Below the pieces are notes generated by a model. It searched no databases. It was not told the DNA's origin and was given only the letters and a program-made list of their open reading frames with translations. A DNA stretch of 64,000 nucleotides from Sphingosinithalassobacter sp. CS137 (GTDB lineage Bacteria; Pseudomonadota; Alphaproteobacteria; Sphingomonadales; Sphingomonadaceae), in assembly GCF_014334115.1 (NCBI RefSeq), contig NZ_CP060494.1, forward strand, positions 1,766,501 to 1,830,500, read 5' to 3'. The position numbers and the translations under genes are program-made. Position 1 is the first letter of the stretch. Each line of letters opens with the position of its first letter. Below are positions 20,495 through 30,507 of this stretch, piece by piece.

Positions 20495-21237
20495 CTACGT
20501 CCCCCCTTCTTCGTCCTCCTCCTCCCCCCGCCATATGCTGGGATTGGCGCGACGGTAATCGGCGCGGAACTGGGGATCCCACATCGGGGGCTCGCTGCGC
20601 CGCTGCCGCGCGAGCATCTCGTCATAGGCGACGCGCTCGGCGTGCAGCTGCTCCTCGCTGCGGTGGAAGCGTTCGGGAAAGCCGACCGGCGTGCGGGGCC
20701 GGGGGGCGCCGAGTTCGTCGGCCCAGGCATCGTCCGCCAGGCGACTGGCGGCGCGCGCGAAGCCCTGTGCCTCGGCATCGGGCGCACGCGCGGCGACATA
20801 GCCGTCGATCCAGGCGCCGTAGCGGACGGGATCGCGCATGCGCAGGATGAACATCGCGAGCCGCTCGTCATAATAGCGCCGTTCGCCGATGATCTCGCCC
20901 TGATAGAAGACCGGACGCGCCACGCCGTGGATCGCGCGCGAGAGCGTGGCTTCGGCGAGCCGCTGGACGGCATATTCGAGCGCATGTTCCCACGCCGCCC
21001 GGAACGACGTGGCGTCCGGCCGGGCGCGCAGGCGATAAGCCGAGCTGGCGTGCATGCCGACCGCGCGCGCGGCGTGATCGACGCAGCCCGAGGCGGCCAG
21101 CGCCTCGATGAATTCGACCTGTTTCTCGGCGCTCCAGCCATCGTGCGGCGCGGCGTGGGGACGGGATCGAAGCCGGCGGCGAAGGGTTCGCGGTCCGAGG
21201 CCGGTTCGGGCGGAATCGGGGATCTGCCATGCGTCAT
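20495..21237 (-). pseudogene. Conserved sphingomonad protein, apparently frameshifted
   Basis: The body (about 20495-21150) codes HDGWSAEKQVEFIEALAASG, then an HTH-like ASGCVDHAARAVGMHASSAYRLR, then RPVFYQGEIIGERRYYDERLAMF. It matches a family of unknown function I associate with sphingomonads. Its expected N terminus (MTHGRSPIPPEPASDREP, ending FDPVPTPRR) is in a different frame. The two join if one C is added near 21144-21150. This is either a true frameshift or a sequence error. The in-frame extension upstream of the body to 21691 is histidine/arginine-rich and not credible as protein. Confidence 0.65.
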
Positions 21238-21441
21238 CCCGCAGGATGAAGCAGAAAGCGCGCGTGTAGGACAGCGGCGGACGGGCGGTGTAGGACCGAA
21301 ACGGCCCGAGGTGTGGCCGATCGGCATCCATCAGGCGCGGCAAGGCGCGGCAGGGCGCGGGGCGCCCCGCGATCCCCCTTTGGGCAAGATGCGGCGGACG
21401 GCGCAACGGCGGGAGGGTAAAGCGCGCAGGGCGGCGGCCCG

Positions 21442-21681
21442 TCAGCCGCGCGGCCGCTTTGCCGCAACATCGCCGGCGGCGCGGACGATCGGCGGGACCG
21501 AGAGCAGGATGGCCGAGACGAGGCCGCCGATCGCGACCAGGCCGAGCGGCGTGATCCGGACCCTGGCCGAGGCGCGGAACCGGCCGGCCTTGAGCACGGC
21601 ATGCGCGGTTTGCGGGACGGCGAGGGGGGCGGTGGCGGTGGCTGTGGCGGTGGCTGTGGCTGTGGCGGGAGGGTGCGTCAT
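21442..21681 (-). CDS. Small single-pass membrane protein
   Basis: 79 residues. The N terminus contains an alternating Ala-Thr run encoded by a hexanucleotide repeat. It is followed by FRASARVRITPLGLVAIGG and a hydrophobic helix (about 45-65), then a basic tail. The VRITPLGLVAIGGLVSAILL pattern resembles a small protein I have seen in related genomes. Function unknown. The repeat may make the N-terminal length vary between strains. Confidence 0.5.
   Translation of the reverse strand: MTHPPATATATATATATAPLAVPQTAHAVLKAGRFRASARVRITPLGLVAIGGLVSAILLSVPPIVRAAGDVAAKRPRG
21631..21666. repeat. Hexanucleotide tandem repeat (KGTGGC)6
   Basis: Six consecutive units of GGTGGC or TGTGGC lie inside the start of the small membrane-protein gene. 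On the minus strand they code alternating alanine/threonine. Length change by whole units would keep the frame. Confidence 0.8.
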
Positions 21682-21734
21682 GCCGGGGCAAACGCGCGAG
21701 GGCGCGATCGGATCAGCGGGGCGCGCCGCAGCGC

Positions 21735-21890
21735 TCAGCCGGGCTTGCGCGCCTTATGCGCGGCGATCGCCTCGTCGAGCGCGGCGATCCGCTGCCGCTC
21801 GGGCGTATCCTTTGCCAGCCCCTTGAGGCGACAGGCCGCCCAGAGCTGGCGGCGTTCGGATTCGAGCTTCTTGAGATAGAGATCGGCCAT
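21735..21890 (-). CDS. Small charged protein, 51 residues
   Basis: The frame reads MADLYLKKLESERRQLWAA, then CRLKGLAKDTPERQRIAALD and EAIAAHKARKPG, ending in TGA at 21735. It is wholly helical in appearance with many Lys/Arg/Glu. Codon use matches the neighbouring genes. No function known. It is on the same strand as the preceding small gene and the frameshifted gene and could form an operon with them. Confidence 0.6.
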   Translation of the reverse strand: MADLYLKKLESERRQLWAACRLKGLAKDTPERQRIAALDEAIAAHKARKPG

Positions 21891-22142
21891 CGGCGCGGCC
21901 TAGCCCGAGATGCGGGCCCGGGGGAAGGGGTGCGCGGAAGCGCGGCGGCGGCGATCGGGGGGTGGGGTGAGGTTGGTATTGTGTCCCCGGAATCCTATCG
22001 CAGGGGGGGGAGTGGTGAGTATCAGGTGCTGCAGGTGGCGCAGTGCCGGTATCATTATTGAAGCGACTCATTTGCACCACATTCCGACTCCACACGTATC
22101 TATTTGTTGACGTGCGCGGATACGCCCACGCGTGAGGGAAGC
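21891..22142. other. Intergenic, transition to AT-richer DNA
   Basis: No credible gene. Base composition falls sharply from about 22015 onward (for example tattgaagcgactcatttgc), marking the left edge of the AT-richer DUF488 islet. A G-run (gggggg) lies near 22006-22013. Confidence 0.5.
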
Positions 22143-22649
22143 ATGCTGGCTACCATTGGCTATGAGCGCTCAACGCTCTCCGATTTCATAGCAACTCTAC
22201 AACTTGCCGGAGTTGAACTCTTGGTCGACGTTAGGGAACGAGCACAGTCTCGGCGCCCGGGCTTTTCAAAGAAGTCTCTAGCGGAAGCACTGAAGTCCGC
22301 AGGAATTGAGTATCTGCACCTTCCCCAACTGGGCGACCCCAAGAGCGGCAGAGAGGCCGCCCGTTCCGGAAATATGACGTTGTTTCTGCAAATATTTAAC
22401 GGCGTAATGAAAGGAACCCGCGCGCAAGAGGCTTTAGGCCAACTTGAGAAGCTCGCCGCAGAGAAGCACATATGCTTGATGTGCTTTGAGCGCGATCAGA
22501 GAGAATGCCACAGGAAGATCGTTGCCGAGAACCTTGAGATTCGCTTAGGTGTAAAGGCCACACATTGGGGTGTGGCCTTGGGGGCAGGCAATGGCGGCGC
22601 AGATCGACGAGTGCTTCATATTGATCAAGGCGCAGCCGCATCGATCTAG
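22143..22649 (+). CDS. DUF488 family protein
   Basis: 168 residues from the ATG at 22143, with GAGGGAAG upstream. DUF488 marks are MLATIGYERSTLSDFIATL, LLVDVRERAQSRRPGFSKK, YLHLPQLGDP and the C-terminal LMCFERDQRECHRKIVAENL with the conserved Cys-His pair. Activity of the family is not established. The gene is notably lower in GC than its surroundings and overlaps the next gene by 59 bases, so the two were probably acquired and act together. Confidence 0.88.
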   Translation: MLATIGYERSTLSDFIATLQLAGVELLVDVRERAQSRRPGFSKKSLAEALKSAGIEYLHLPQLGDPKSGREAARSGNMTLFLQIFNGVMKGTRAQEALGQLEKLAAEKHICLMCFERDQRECHRKIVAENLEIRLGVKATHWGVALGAGNGGADRRVLHIDQGAAASI

Positions 22650-23370
22650 TAAGTACTATGAAACGGTCTGCTGCGCCGGGGTTGGCAGGGATCAAAAGTG
22701 GCGCAGGCAGTATCCTGTACCGTTTAGGATTTTATCCGACACGCAGAAGTTCAAGCGCTGGAATTGGATCCGGTATAAGTTCACTAGGTCAAAAGAGGAC
22801 CCTCGGACAGAAAGCCAGAAGGTCATTCCAGAAAGCCTTGAGCTCATTGGTGAGATCAAAAAGGGGGAGCGAGCGTCGTTCCTCGATCCATTGATCCGCG
22901 CCTCTTTCGCAGAAGCGGATGGTAAGAGAGAATCTCTGACTCTAATAAGACCCAAGACGTTTGCCTTAGAGGCAAAAGAAAAGTCCGCTCTGGAAATCAT
23001 GCGTGAGACAGTAAAGCACGGAGAGCTGGCTAACCAGCTTTCAATGTTTGACTCGACCGCCAGGCCGCTAACTCCTTGTCCGATGCGCTTCATTGCGAAA
23101 TGGAGAGATCAGGATGGCAAGGAGCGAACTCATGAATGTGATGACTGGGAAACGGCAGCTGCCTTTAGTCGCTTTGAGCGGGCATACGGGCGCGTTGAGG
23201 CTCTGAGGTCCCTCCGCGGAAAGTATGAGGACGAGTACATGCGCGCTGGGCTGGCGCTGGGTTTCAGCACGCATAAGCGACGCAACGCCGAATTCGGCAC
23301 TCAGAACCAGTGGTTGCTTGTTGCGATGATACGGCTCGACGAAATCAAGCAGCCGTCGCTTAGCTTCTGA
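22591..23370 (+). CDS. Protein of unknown function paired with DUF488
   Basis: 259 residues from the ATG at 22591, preceded by GGGGGCAGG. The N-terminal part has FILIKAQPHRSSKYYETVCC, then AGVGRDQKWRRQYPVPFR and FKRWNWIRYKF. This ETVCCAG...YPVPFR pattern is one I associate with partners of DUF488 proteins, but I know no function. The C-terminal half has FIAKWRDQDGKERTHECDDW and may form a second domain. No membrane segment or catalytic signature. AT-richer than neighbours. Confidence 0.7.
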   Translation: MAAQIDECFILIKAQPHRSSKYYETVCCAGVGRDQKWRRQYPVPFRILSDTQKFKRWNWIRYKFTRSKEDPRTESQKVIPESLELIGEIKKGERASFLDPLIRASFAEADGKRESLTLIRPKTFALEAKEKSALEIMRETVKHGELANQLSMFDSTARPLTPCPMRFIAKWRDQDGKERTHECDDWETAAAFSRFERAYGRVEALRSLRGKYEDEYMRAGLALGFSTHKRRNAEFGTQNQWLLVAMIRLDEIKQPSLSF

Positions 23371-23409
23371 AGGTGGCGACGGTCGCTTGAGCTTGCGTGC
23401 GATAGATGC

Positions 23410-25612
<2,203 letters not shown>

Positions 25613-25658
25613 CGCCTGTGTAACAGCTTCGCGGCGACGGCGACAGGGCACGAATTCG

Positions 25659-25675
25659 CTTTCCACAGTGGAAAG
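25659..25675. promoter_or_regulatory. Operator palindrome 1
   Basis: CTTTCCA-cag-TGGAAAG, a perfect 17-base palindrome, the first of three matching sites in the gap between thiC and the membrane-protein/regulator pair. Probable binding site for the winged-helix regulator encoded at 26189-26515. Confidence 0.75.
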
Positions 25676-25681
25676 TTTTGA

Positions 25682-25698
25682 CTTGCCAAAGTGGAAAG
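25682..25698. promoter_or_regulatory. Operator palindrome 2, over the -35 box
   Basis: CTTGCCA-aag-TGGAAAG, one mismatch from the perfect site. It covers a candidate -35 (TTGCCA, 25683-25688) whose -10 (CTATGA, 25706-25711) is 17 bases away. Confidence 0.7.
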
Positions 25699-25711
25699 AC
25701 CCGCGCTATGA
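25683..25711 (+). promoter_or_regulatory. Promoter of the membrane-protein/regulator pair
   Basis: TTGCCA and CTATGA with exactly 17 bases between them predict a start near 25718, inside operator 3. The layout fits repression by operator occupancy. The prediction is by eye. Confidence 0.5.
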
Positions 25712-25728
25712 CTTTCCATATTGGAAAA
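25712..25728. promoter_or_regulatory. Operator palindrome 3, over the start site
   Basis: CTTTCCA-tat-TGGAAAA, one mismatch at the outer base. It lies between the -10 box and the GAGGAG ribosome site (25729-25734) of the downstream gene, where a bound protein would block transcription. Confidence 0.7.
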
Positions 25729-25742
25729 CGAGGAGCCAAGCC

Positions 25743-26192
25743 ATGAGTCCCGAGGAAGCCCGCGCCGCACTTGCCCAGGTGCAGCAGACCGACCAGCGAA
25801 TGGCCACCCGCATGCGCTGGCCGTTCCGCCGCCATGCGATGTTCGGCCTGTGCGAGGCGCTGATCGTCGGCGGGATCGGCACGGGCCATCCGGTCGGAAT
25901 CGCCGCAATGGGCGCGGGATGCGCCCTCACCGCAGTGCTGATCCTCGACGACAAGAAGCGCCACGGCATGTTCGTTTCCGGGCTGCAAGGACGGCGGACC
26001 TGGCCGGCGCTGGCGATCGCGGTGATCCTGGTGCTCGCGGGGGTTATCGGCGCGCTGGCGCTGCGCGACGCGGAAGGCGTCGATCCGCGCGTGCTGGCGA
26101 TCGCGGCGGTCGTCTGGGCCGGCTGCACCGCCGCGAGCCTGTGGTGGGAGCGGCTGTACCGGGCCGAGCTGGCCTCGGGAGCAGCCCGGTGA
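25743..26192 (+). CDS. Small membrane protein in a regulator operon
   Basis: 149 residues from the ATG at 25743. The N terminus is soluble (MSPEEARAALAQVQQTDQRM). Four hydrophobic segments follow (about 38-55, 58-75, 93-112 and 122-137). Function unknown. Its stop overlaps the GTG start of the winged-helix regulator (GTGA). Membrane protein plus small winged-helix regulator is a recurring autoregulated pair in sphingomonads, as far as I know without an assigned role. Confidence 0.7.
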   Translation: MSPEEARAALAQVQQTDQRMATRMRWPFRRHAMFGLCEALIVGGIGTGHPVGIAAMGAGCALTAVLILDDKKRHGMFVSGLQGRRTWPALAIAVILVLAGVIGALALRDAEGVDPRVLAIAAVVWAGCTAASLWWERLYRAELASGAAR

Positions 26193-26515
26193 GCCGCGCC
26201 CCGCAGGTCGATCCGGCGCTGCACGCGCCTGCGCGGCTGCAGATCGCGGCGATGCTCGCACGCGCCGACGAAGTCGAGTTCGCGACGCTGCGCGAGGTAC
26301 TGGAGGTGAGCGACAGCGTGCTGTCCAAGCATCTCTCGGCGCTGAGCGAGGCGGGCTATGTCACGCTCAAGAAGGCGAAGATGGACGGGCGCCAGCGCAC
26401 CTGGGCGGCCTTCACCCGCGCGGGGCGCAAGGCGTTCGCGAGCCATATGGCGGCGCTCCAGGCGCTGATCGCGGCCGCCGAGGGCGCGACGGCGCCGGAG
26501 AGTCAGAAGGAGTAG
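26189..26515 (+). CDS. Winged-helix transcriptional regulator
   Basis: 108 residues from a GTG that overlaps the previous stop. The winged helix reads PARLQIAAMLARADEVEFAT, then LREVLEVSDSVLSKHLSALSEAGYV, with the wing KMDGRQRTWAAFTRAGRKAF. This fits the HTH_27/MarR-like group of small regulators. No ligand domain is present. The triple CTTTCCA palindrome upstream is the natural candidate for its operator. Its 3' end overlaps the convergent OmpV-like gene by 13 bases. Confidence 0.85.
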   Translation: MSRAPQVDPALHAPARLQIAAMLARADEVEFATLREVLEVSDSVLSKHLSALSEAGYVTLKKAKMDGRQRTWAAFTRAGRKAFASHMAALQALIAAAEGATAPESQKE

Positions 26516-27342
26516 GCGAGGCCGATTGCGCCCATCCACTGGTCACGCGACCCCGTGCGCGTGACCGGACTGTCGGCGAAATCGTTGACCAGGCGGCGAT
26601 ACATGCCGCCCGCGACGAGCTGGAGCCCGCCGGTGAGATCGCCGGTGAGCGAGACGGCAGTGCCCGCGCCGATGCCCCAGTTCTTCCACCCGCCATCGGC
26701 ATCATAGGCGGGCAGGCCGCTGGCCGCCGCATCGGCGGGGGTGACGCTGAAATAGGCATCGGCATAGCCGTTTTCGGCGCGCTCGGCCGAGGCGAACACC
26801 GCGACCGCTGCCTTGCGGCTTAGCGGAGTCATGTAGCTGACCGATGGCGAGAGAATGCCGCTTTCGTGCGCGCCGTTGACGTCGTAGCGATAGCTGAGCG
26901 TGACCGAAAGCCGGTCATAGTCGCTGGTGACAACGCCGACGCGCGCGACGCCGACATAGCCGCCGAGTTCGATGCCGGTATTGCGCTCCGGAAGCGCCGC
27001 AACGCGCGGGTCGTCGATCGAATCCGCGCTGGTGCGATTGAAATCGAGCACGAGCGAGGGTCCGGCCTGAATGTCCCAGCCGGGGCCGCCGCTGTCGCGG
27101 ACCAGATCGACGCTCAGCCGATTGCCGATGAACTGGAAGGCAAATCCCGAGACGCGGCCGATCGCACCCGGCGCGGGCGTGATCGACGTGTCGCCCGAGC
27201 CTTCATATTGCGGAAGCACCACGCCGGCGGCTCCGGCCATGACGAAATCGCCACCGGCATCGGCGCTGCGATCCTGCGCCAGAACGGGCGTGGCGAACAA
27301 GGTCGCGACGAGAAAGGCGGCACGGCGAAGCGCTGGGGGCAC
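26503..27342 (-). CDS. MipA/OmpV-family outer membrane protein
   Basis: 279 residues from a GTG (27342) with AGGAG upstream; a longer frame reaches 27393. A signal peptide (ALRRAAFLVATLFATPVLA) precedes GGDFVMAGAAGVVLPQYEGSG, the family's first strand. Alternating beta strands follow, ending in aromatic SF, typical of outer-membrane barrels. MipA/OmpV proteins are scaffolds or porin-like barrels. Function here is not known. Confidence 0.85.
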   Translation of the reverse strand: MPPALRRAAFLVATLFATPVLAQDRSADAGGDFVMAGAAGVVLPQYEGSGDTSITPAPGAIGRVSGFAFQFIGNRLSVDLVRDSGGPGWDIQAGPSLVLDFNRTSADSIDDPRVAALPERNTGIELGGYVGVARVGVVTSDYDRLSVTLSYRYDVNGAHESGILSPSVSYMTPLSRKAAVAVFASAERAENGYADAYFSVTPADAAASGLPAYDADGGWKNWGIGAGTAVSLTGDLTGGLQLVAGGMYRRLVNDFADSPVTRTGSRDQWMGAIGLAYSF

Positions 27343-27416
27343 GAAGTCACTCCTGCGAAGAATGTTGCGGGTGCGAAACGCGGTTCGGGGCAATAGGGTC
27401 CGCGCGGGGATGCGGC

Positions 27417-27923
27417 TCAGAGAAGATAGCGCAGCCGCACCCGCTGAGTCGCGCCCTCGGCCGGCAGCGAGAAGCGTGCGGCGGCGAAACGCGGCGGGCC
27501 GAAACCAACCGCCGGGTTCTGCGAGAAGCCGAAGCCCTCACGCGGGATGCCGGCAAAGGTATCGAGCCGCGCATTGCCGTTCTCGTCGTGGATCACGGCA
27601 AGCGCATAGGCGCCGGGAGCGAGCCGCTCGAGCCGGAGGCTGGCCACCGTCGCCGGAACCGTGCGCGTGATCGCGACGGCATCGTCGTGACAATCGGGAA
27701 AACTCGCCGGATCGCGGGTCAGGCAGAGGCGCAACACGCCGCGTTCCGAGCGCAGCGCAGCAAACTCGATCTCAAGGCTTGCCGACGGCTCTTCCAGCGG
27801 CGCCATCGCGGGCAGCAGCGCGGCGGCGAGCAGCAGCGCGATCGCGCGCGAAGTCGCCCGTCCCCCTATCGGTGCCGCAAAGCCGATCCCAGAAGCGGAA
27901 GTAGAGCCCATAGTTGCACCCAT
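27417..27923 (-). CDS. DUF2141 secreted protein
   Basis: 168 residues at most; starts at 27923 or 27911 are possible. A hydrophobic signal (SRAIALLLAAALLPAMA) precedes a beta-sandwich with RGVLRLCLTRDPASFPDC, GAYALAVIHDENGNARLD and FGFSQNP, the DUF2141 signature. It overlaps the end of the upstream sterol desaturase by up to 152 bases in another frame. That is unusually long, so either the desaturase ends late or the DUF2141 start is further in. Confidence 0.78.
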   Translation of the reverse strand: MGATMGSTSASGIGFAAPIGGRATSRAIALLLAAALLPAMAPLEEPSASLEIEFAALRSERGVLRLCLTRDPASFPDCHDDAVAITRTVPATVASLRLERLAPGAYALAVIHDENGNARLDTFAGIPREGFGFSQNPAVGFGPPRFAAARFSLPAEGATQRVRLRYLL

Positions 27924-28566
27924 ATTGCTCGTGATGGCGCTGATGATGGCTCGCCGTGATCAGCCAGGCCCCCACTGGCCCCCGCCACATGAACCGGGGG
28001 AAAATCTCCCACCCCATGTGATTGGTCACACCCATAACCGTCATGATCGCCAGCACCAGCCCCAGCGCGCCGACATGGATCGGAATCACGAACACCAGCA
28101 GCGGAATCACCACCGCCCCCGTGAGCGCCTCGATCGGATGGAAGCTCATTGCCGCCCAGGCGGTGGGCGGACGGCTGGCGTGGTGCACGGCATGGGCGAT
28201 GCGGAACCACTTCGGCCGATGCATCCAGCGGTGGGTCCAGTAGAACCAGCTGTCGTGCGCGAAGAGATAGAGCAGCACTGACAGCGGCAGATACCAGAGC
28301 GGCCAGGCGGAGACATCGGTGTAGATCCGCGTCCAGCCGTGATTCTGCCATCCCCAGGCGACGACCCCGGCGGGGATCCCGTAGATCGCCGCGCTCGCCA
28401 GCGACCAGCCGATCTCGCGGCGCACCTGCGCGTCGAGCCCGGCGTAGAGACCCGGATGCCGCAGCCGCGTGGCCAGCGCGAAGCCTCCGCTGGCGATCAG
28501 ATAGCGCACGCCGACGATCAGCGTCATCGCGAGCGCGGACAGGAGGATGGCGAGAGCGACCGTCAT
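27772..28566 (-). CDS. Sterol desaturase / fatty acid hydroxylase family protein
   Basis: 264 residues. Hydrophobic helices surround the di-iron histidine clusters THRWMHRP, HAVHHASRP and ASHHQRHHEQYG. The family hydroxylates or desaturates lipids and carotenoids at the membrane. The last 40 residues (RDRAAARRRAAARDG...) are low-complexity and overlap the DUF2141 gene; they may be over-reading or a true tail. Its position near the crt genes makes a carotenoid hydroxylase role possible, but unproven. Confidence 0.85.
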   Translation of the reverse strand: MTVALAILLSALAMTLIVGVRYLIASGGFALATRLRHPGLYAGLDAQVRREIGWSLASAAIYGIPAGVVAWGWQNHGWTRIYTDVSAWPLWYLPLSVLLYLFAHDSWFYWTHRWMHRPKWFRIAHAVHHASRPPTAWAAMSFHPIEALTGAVVIPLLVFVIPIHVGALGLVLAIMTVMGVTNHMGWEIFPRFMWRGPVGAWLITASHHQRHHEQYGCNYGLYFRFWDRLCGTDRGTGDFARDRAAARRRAAARDGAAGRAVGKP

Positions 28567-28628
28567 TGTCGCGCTACCCTACACCGGCCGCGACCGGCTG
28601 GAAACGCCGGCGGGCCCATGCGGCGGAA

Positions 28629-29135
28629 CTACGGCCCCGCCCGCTCGGCAGCCGCAGCGAGTTCGCGGAACCAGCGCAGCTTTTCCTCGAACCGCAGCCG
28701 GGCGAGACCGCTGGGCGACGGAAGCACGACGTCGCGCGCGGGCGGAAAGAGGCTGGCGCGCTGAAGCCCCCAATCGGCGCGGGCGCGCCCGGCGGCGGCG
28801 AGATAGACGCCCTTGCCCGTATAGCCGATCGCGCGAGGGCGGCAGCGCGCGACGATCTCCGCCAGCCGGGGCACGCCCGCGCGCAGCTCGGCGCGACCGA
28901 GCTCGGCGGCGGTGGCAGTGGCGCGCGCGACGAGGTTGGTCGAGCCGATGCCGTGATCCAGCAGCGCGCGGCATTCGTCGGGGCGCAGCAGCCGCGGCGT
29001 CAGGCCGCTCGCGTGGAGCAGCCGCCAGAACTGATTGCCGCGCCCGGCATAGTGGTGGCCGGTATCGCCCGAGCGGATGCCCGGATTGAAGCCGACGATC
29101 AGCACATCGAGATCGGACGCGAGGATGTCTTCCAT
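28629..29135 (-). CDS. mug: Mismatch-specific DNA glycosylase (Mug/TDG family)
   Basis: 168 residues. Family motifs are present: VLIVGFNPGIRSGDTGHHYA with the active-site Asn in GFNPG, GRGNQFWRLL, and LPSPSGLARL (the intercalation loop region). The enzyme removes uracil or thymine opposite guanine. The start codon abuts the stop of the SDR gene with no gap, implying co-transcription. Confidence 0.92.
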   Translation of the reverse strand: MEDILASDLDVLIVGFNPGIRSGDTGHHYAGRGNQFWRLLHASGLTPRLLRPDECRALLDHGIGSTNLVARATATAAELGRAELRAGVPRLAEIVARCRPRAIGYTGKGVYLAAAGRARADWGLQRASLFPPARDVVLPSPSGLARLRFEEKLRWFRELAAAAERAGP

Positions 29136-29891
29136 TCAATCGGCGTAAATCATCTTGCGGGTCATGCCGCCGTCGACGACGAACTGCTGTCCGGTGATGA
29201 AACCCGCGCCCTCGCTTGCGAGAAACGCCACCGTGGCGGCGATGTCCTGCGGCGTGCCCACCCGGCCGACCGGATGCTGCTCGCAGTCGATCGGACGATG
29301 CTCGACCGACTGGCGCTCGCCTGCCTTCTGCCAGTCGCGAGTTTCGATCCAGCCGGGAAGGATCGCGTTGACGCGGATGTCGGGACCGAGGCTGATCGCG
29401 AGCGCGTGGGTGAGCGCACACAGCCCGCCCTTGGCGGCGGCATAGGCTTCGGTCTGCGGCTCCGACTGGAGCGCGCGCGTCGATGCCATGAACACGATCG
29501 AGCCCTTCGCGGCCCGCAGCAGCGGGACGCAGGCGCGCGTCATCAGAAAGCCGCCGGTGAGGTGGCTGTCCTGCCACTTCCGCCAGGTTTCGAGGGCGAG
29601 ATCCTCGATCGGACCGGTATAGGGATCGGCGATGCCGGCGTTGCTGACGAGCAGATCGAGCCGGTCGCCGGCGAAGCCGCGCCAGGCGGCGACCGCATCG
29701 GCGACGGCGCTTTCGTCGCCGACGTCGACGGTGCGTGCGAAGAGCGGCGCCTGGGGGAGACGCTCGCGCATCTCGGCGACCGCTTCGCCATCGGCGTCGA
29801 AGATGCCGACGCGCCATCCCTGATCGAGCAGATGCTGGACGGTCCCGCGGCCGATCCCCTGTGCGCCGCCCGTTACGATTGCCGATTTCAT
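29136..29891 (-). CDS. Short-chain dehydrogenase/reductase
   Basis: 251 residues from the ATG at 29891, with GGAGGAACG upstream. The Rossmann motif TGGAQGIGRG is at residue 7-16, followed by LVSNAGIADP. The catalytic Ser is in FMASTRALQS and the YAAAK pair follows. The tail (ITGQQFVVDGGMTRKMIYAD) is family-typical. NAD(P)H-dependent oxidoreductase of unknown substrate. The start overlaps the promoter region of the divergent phosphoesterase. Confidence 0.9.
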   Translation of the reverse strand: MKSAIVTGGAQGIGRGTVQHLLDQGWRVGIFDADGEAVAEMRERLPQAPLFARTVDVGDESAVADAVAAWRGFAGDRLDLLVSNAGIADPYTGPIEDLALETWRKWQDSHLTGGFLMTRACVPLLRAAKGSIVFMASTRALQSEPQTEAYAAAKGGLCALTHALAISLGPDIRVNAILPGWIETRDWQKAGERQSVEHRPIDCEQHPVGRVGTPQDIAATVAFLASEGAGFITGQQFVVDGGMTRKMIYAD

Positions 29892-29973
29892 CACCGTTCC
29901 TCCTCGCCTGCGCTGCCAACGAAAATGCGGAACTTTGGTTCGGCGCGGCCGGTTCGATCGGCGGGAGGCATGG

Positions 29974-30456
29974 GTGGCACTTTTCTTCACCAGCGACACG
30001 CATTTCGGCGATCACCGCACGCTCAACATCCACAAGCGGCCGTTCGGCAGCGTGGCCGAAATGGATGCGGCGATCCTTGCCAACTGGAACGCGGCGATCG
30101 CGCCGGACGACATCGTGTGGCACCTCGGCGATTTCTGCCGAAAGGCAAGCGAGGCAGCGGCGCTGCTCGCGCGGCTGAACGGCCGCAAGCATCTGGTGCG
30201 CGGCAACAACGATCCCGACGAAGTGGCGCAGGCGCAGGGATGGGAGAGCGTGCAGGACTATCGCGAGCTGACCGTGCGCGACCGGCTGCTGGTGCTGTGT
30301 CACTATCCTTTCCGGAGCTGGAACGGCCAGCACAAGGGCGCGATAAATCTGCACGGCCACAGCCACGGCCGGCTGAAGCCGATGCCGCGGCAGATCGACG
30401 TCGGAGTGGATGCCCGCGACTATCGCCCGGCGCCGCTGGAGACGCTGCTCGCCTGA
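29974..30456 (+). CDS. Calcineurin-like metallophosphoesterase
   Basis: 160 residues from a GTG at 29974 (GGGAGGCAT upstream). Metal-binding motifs appear in order: FFTSDTHFGDHRTL, VWHLGDF, RGNND, LCHYPF and LHGHSHG. Single-domain phosphoesterases of this type often act on nucleotides or nucleic acids. Substrate unknown. It precedes crtY by 51 bases and may share its transcript. Confidence 0.9.
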   Translation: MALFFTSDTHFGDHRTLNIHKRPFGSVAEMDAAILANWNAAIAPDDIVWHLGDFCRKASEAAALLARLNGRKHLVRGNNDPDEVAQAQGWESVQDYRELTVRDRLLVLCHYPFRSWNGQHKGAINLHGHSHGRLKPMPRQIDVGVDARDYRPAPLETLLA

Positions 30457-30507
30457 AGGCGCGCGCCGGGGCTTTCCCAGCCGCACGCGATTCGCTAACC
30501 GCCGGAC

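Noticed and set aside
21240-21691. Histidine/arginine-rich N-terminal extension of the frameshifted gene
   Set aside because: It reads through the hexanucleotide repeat of the small membrane-protein gene in another frame. Not credible as protein.
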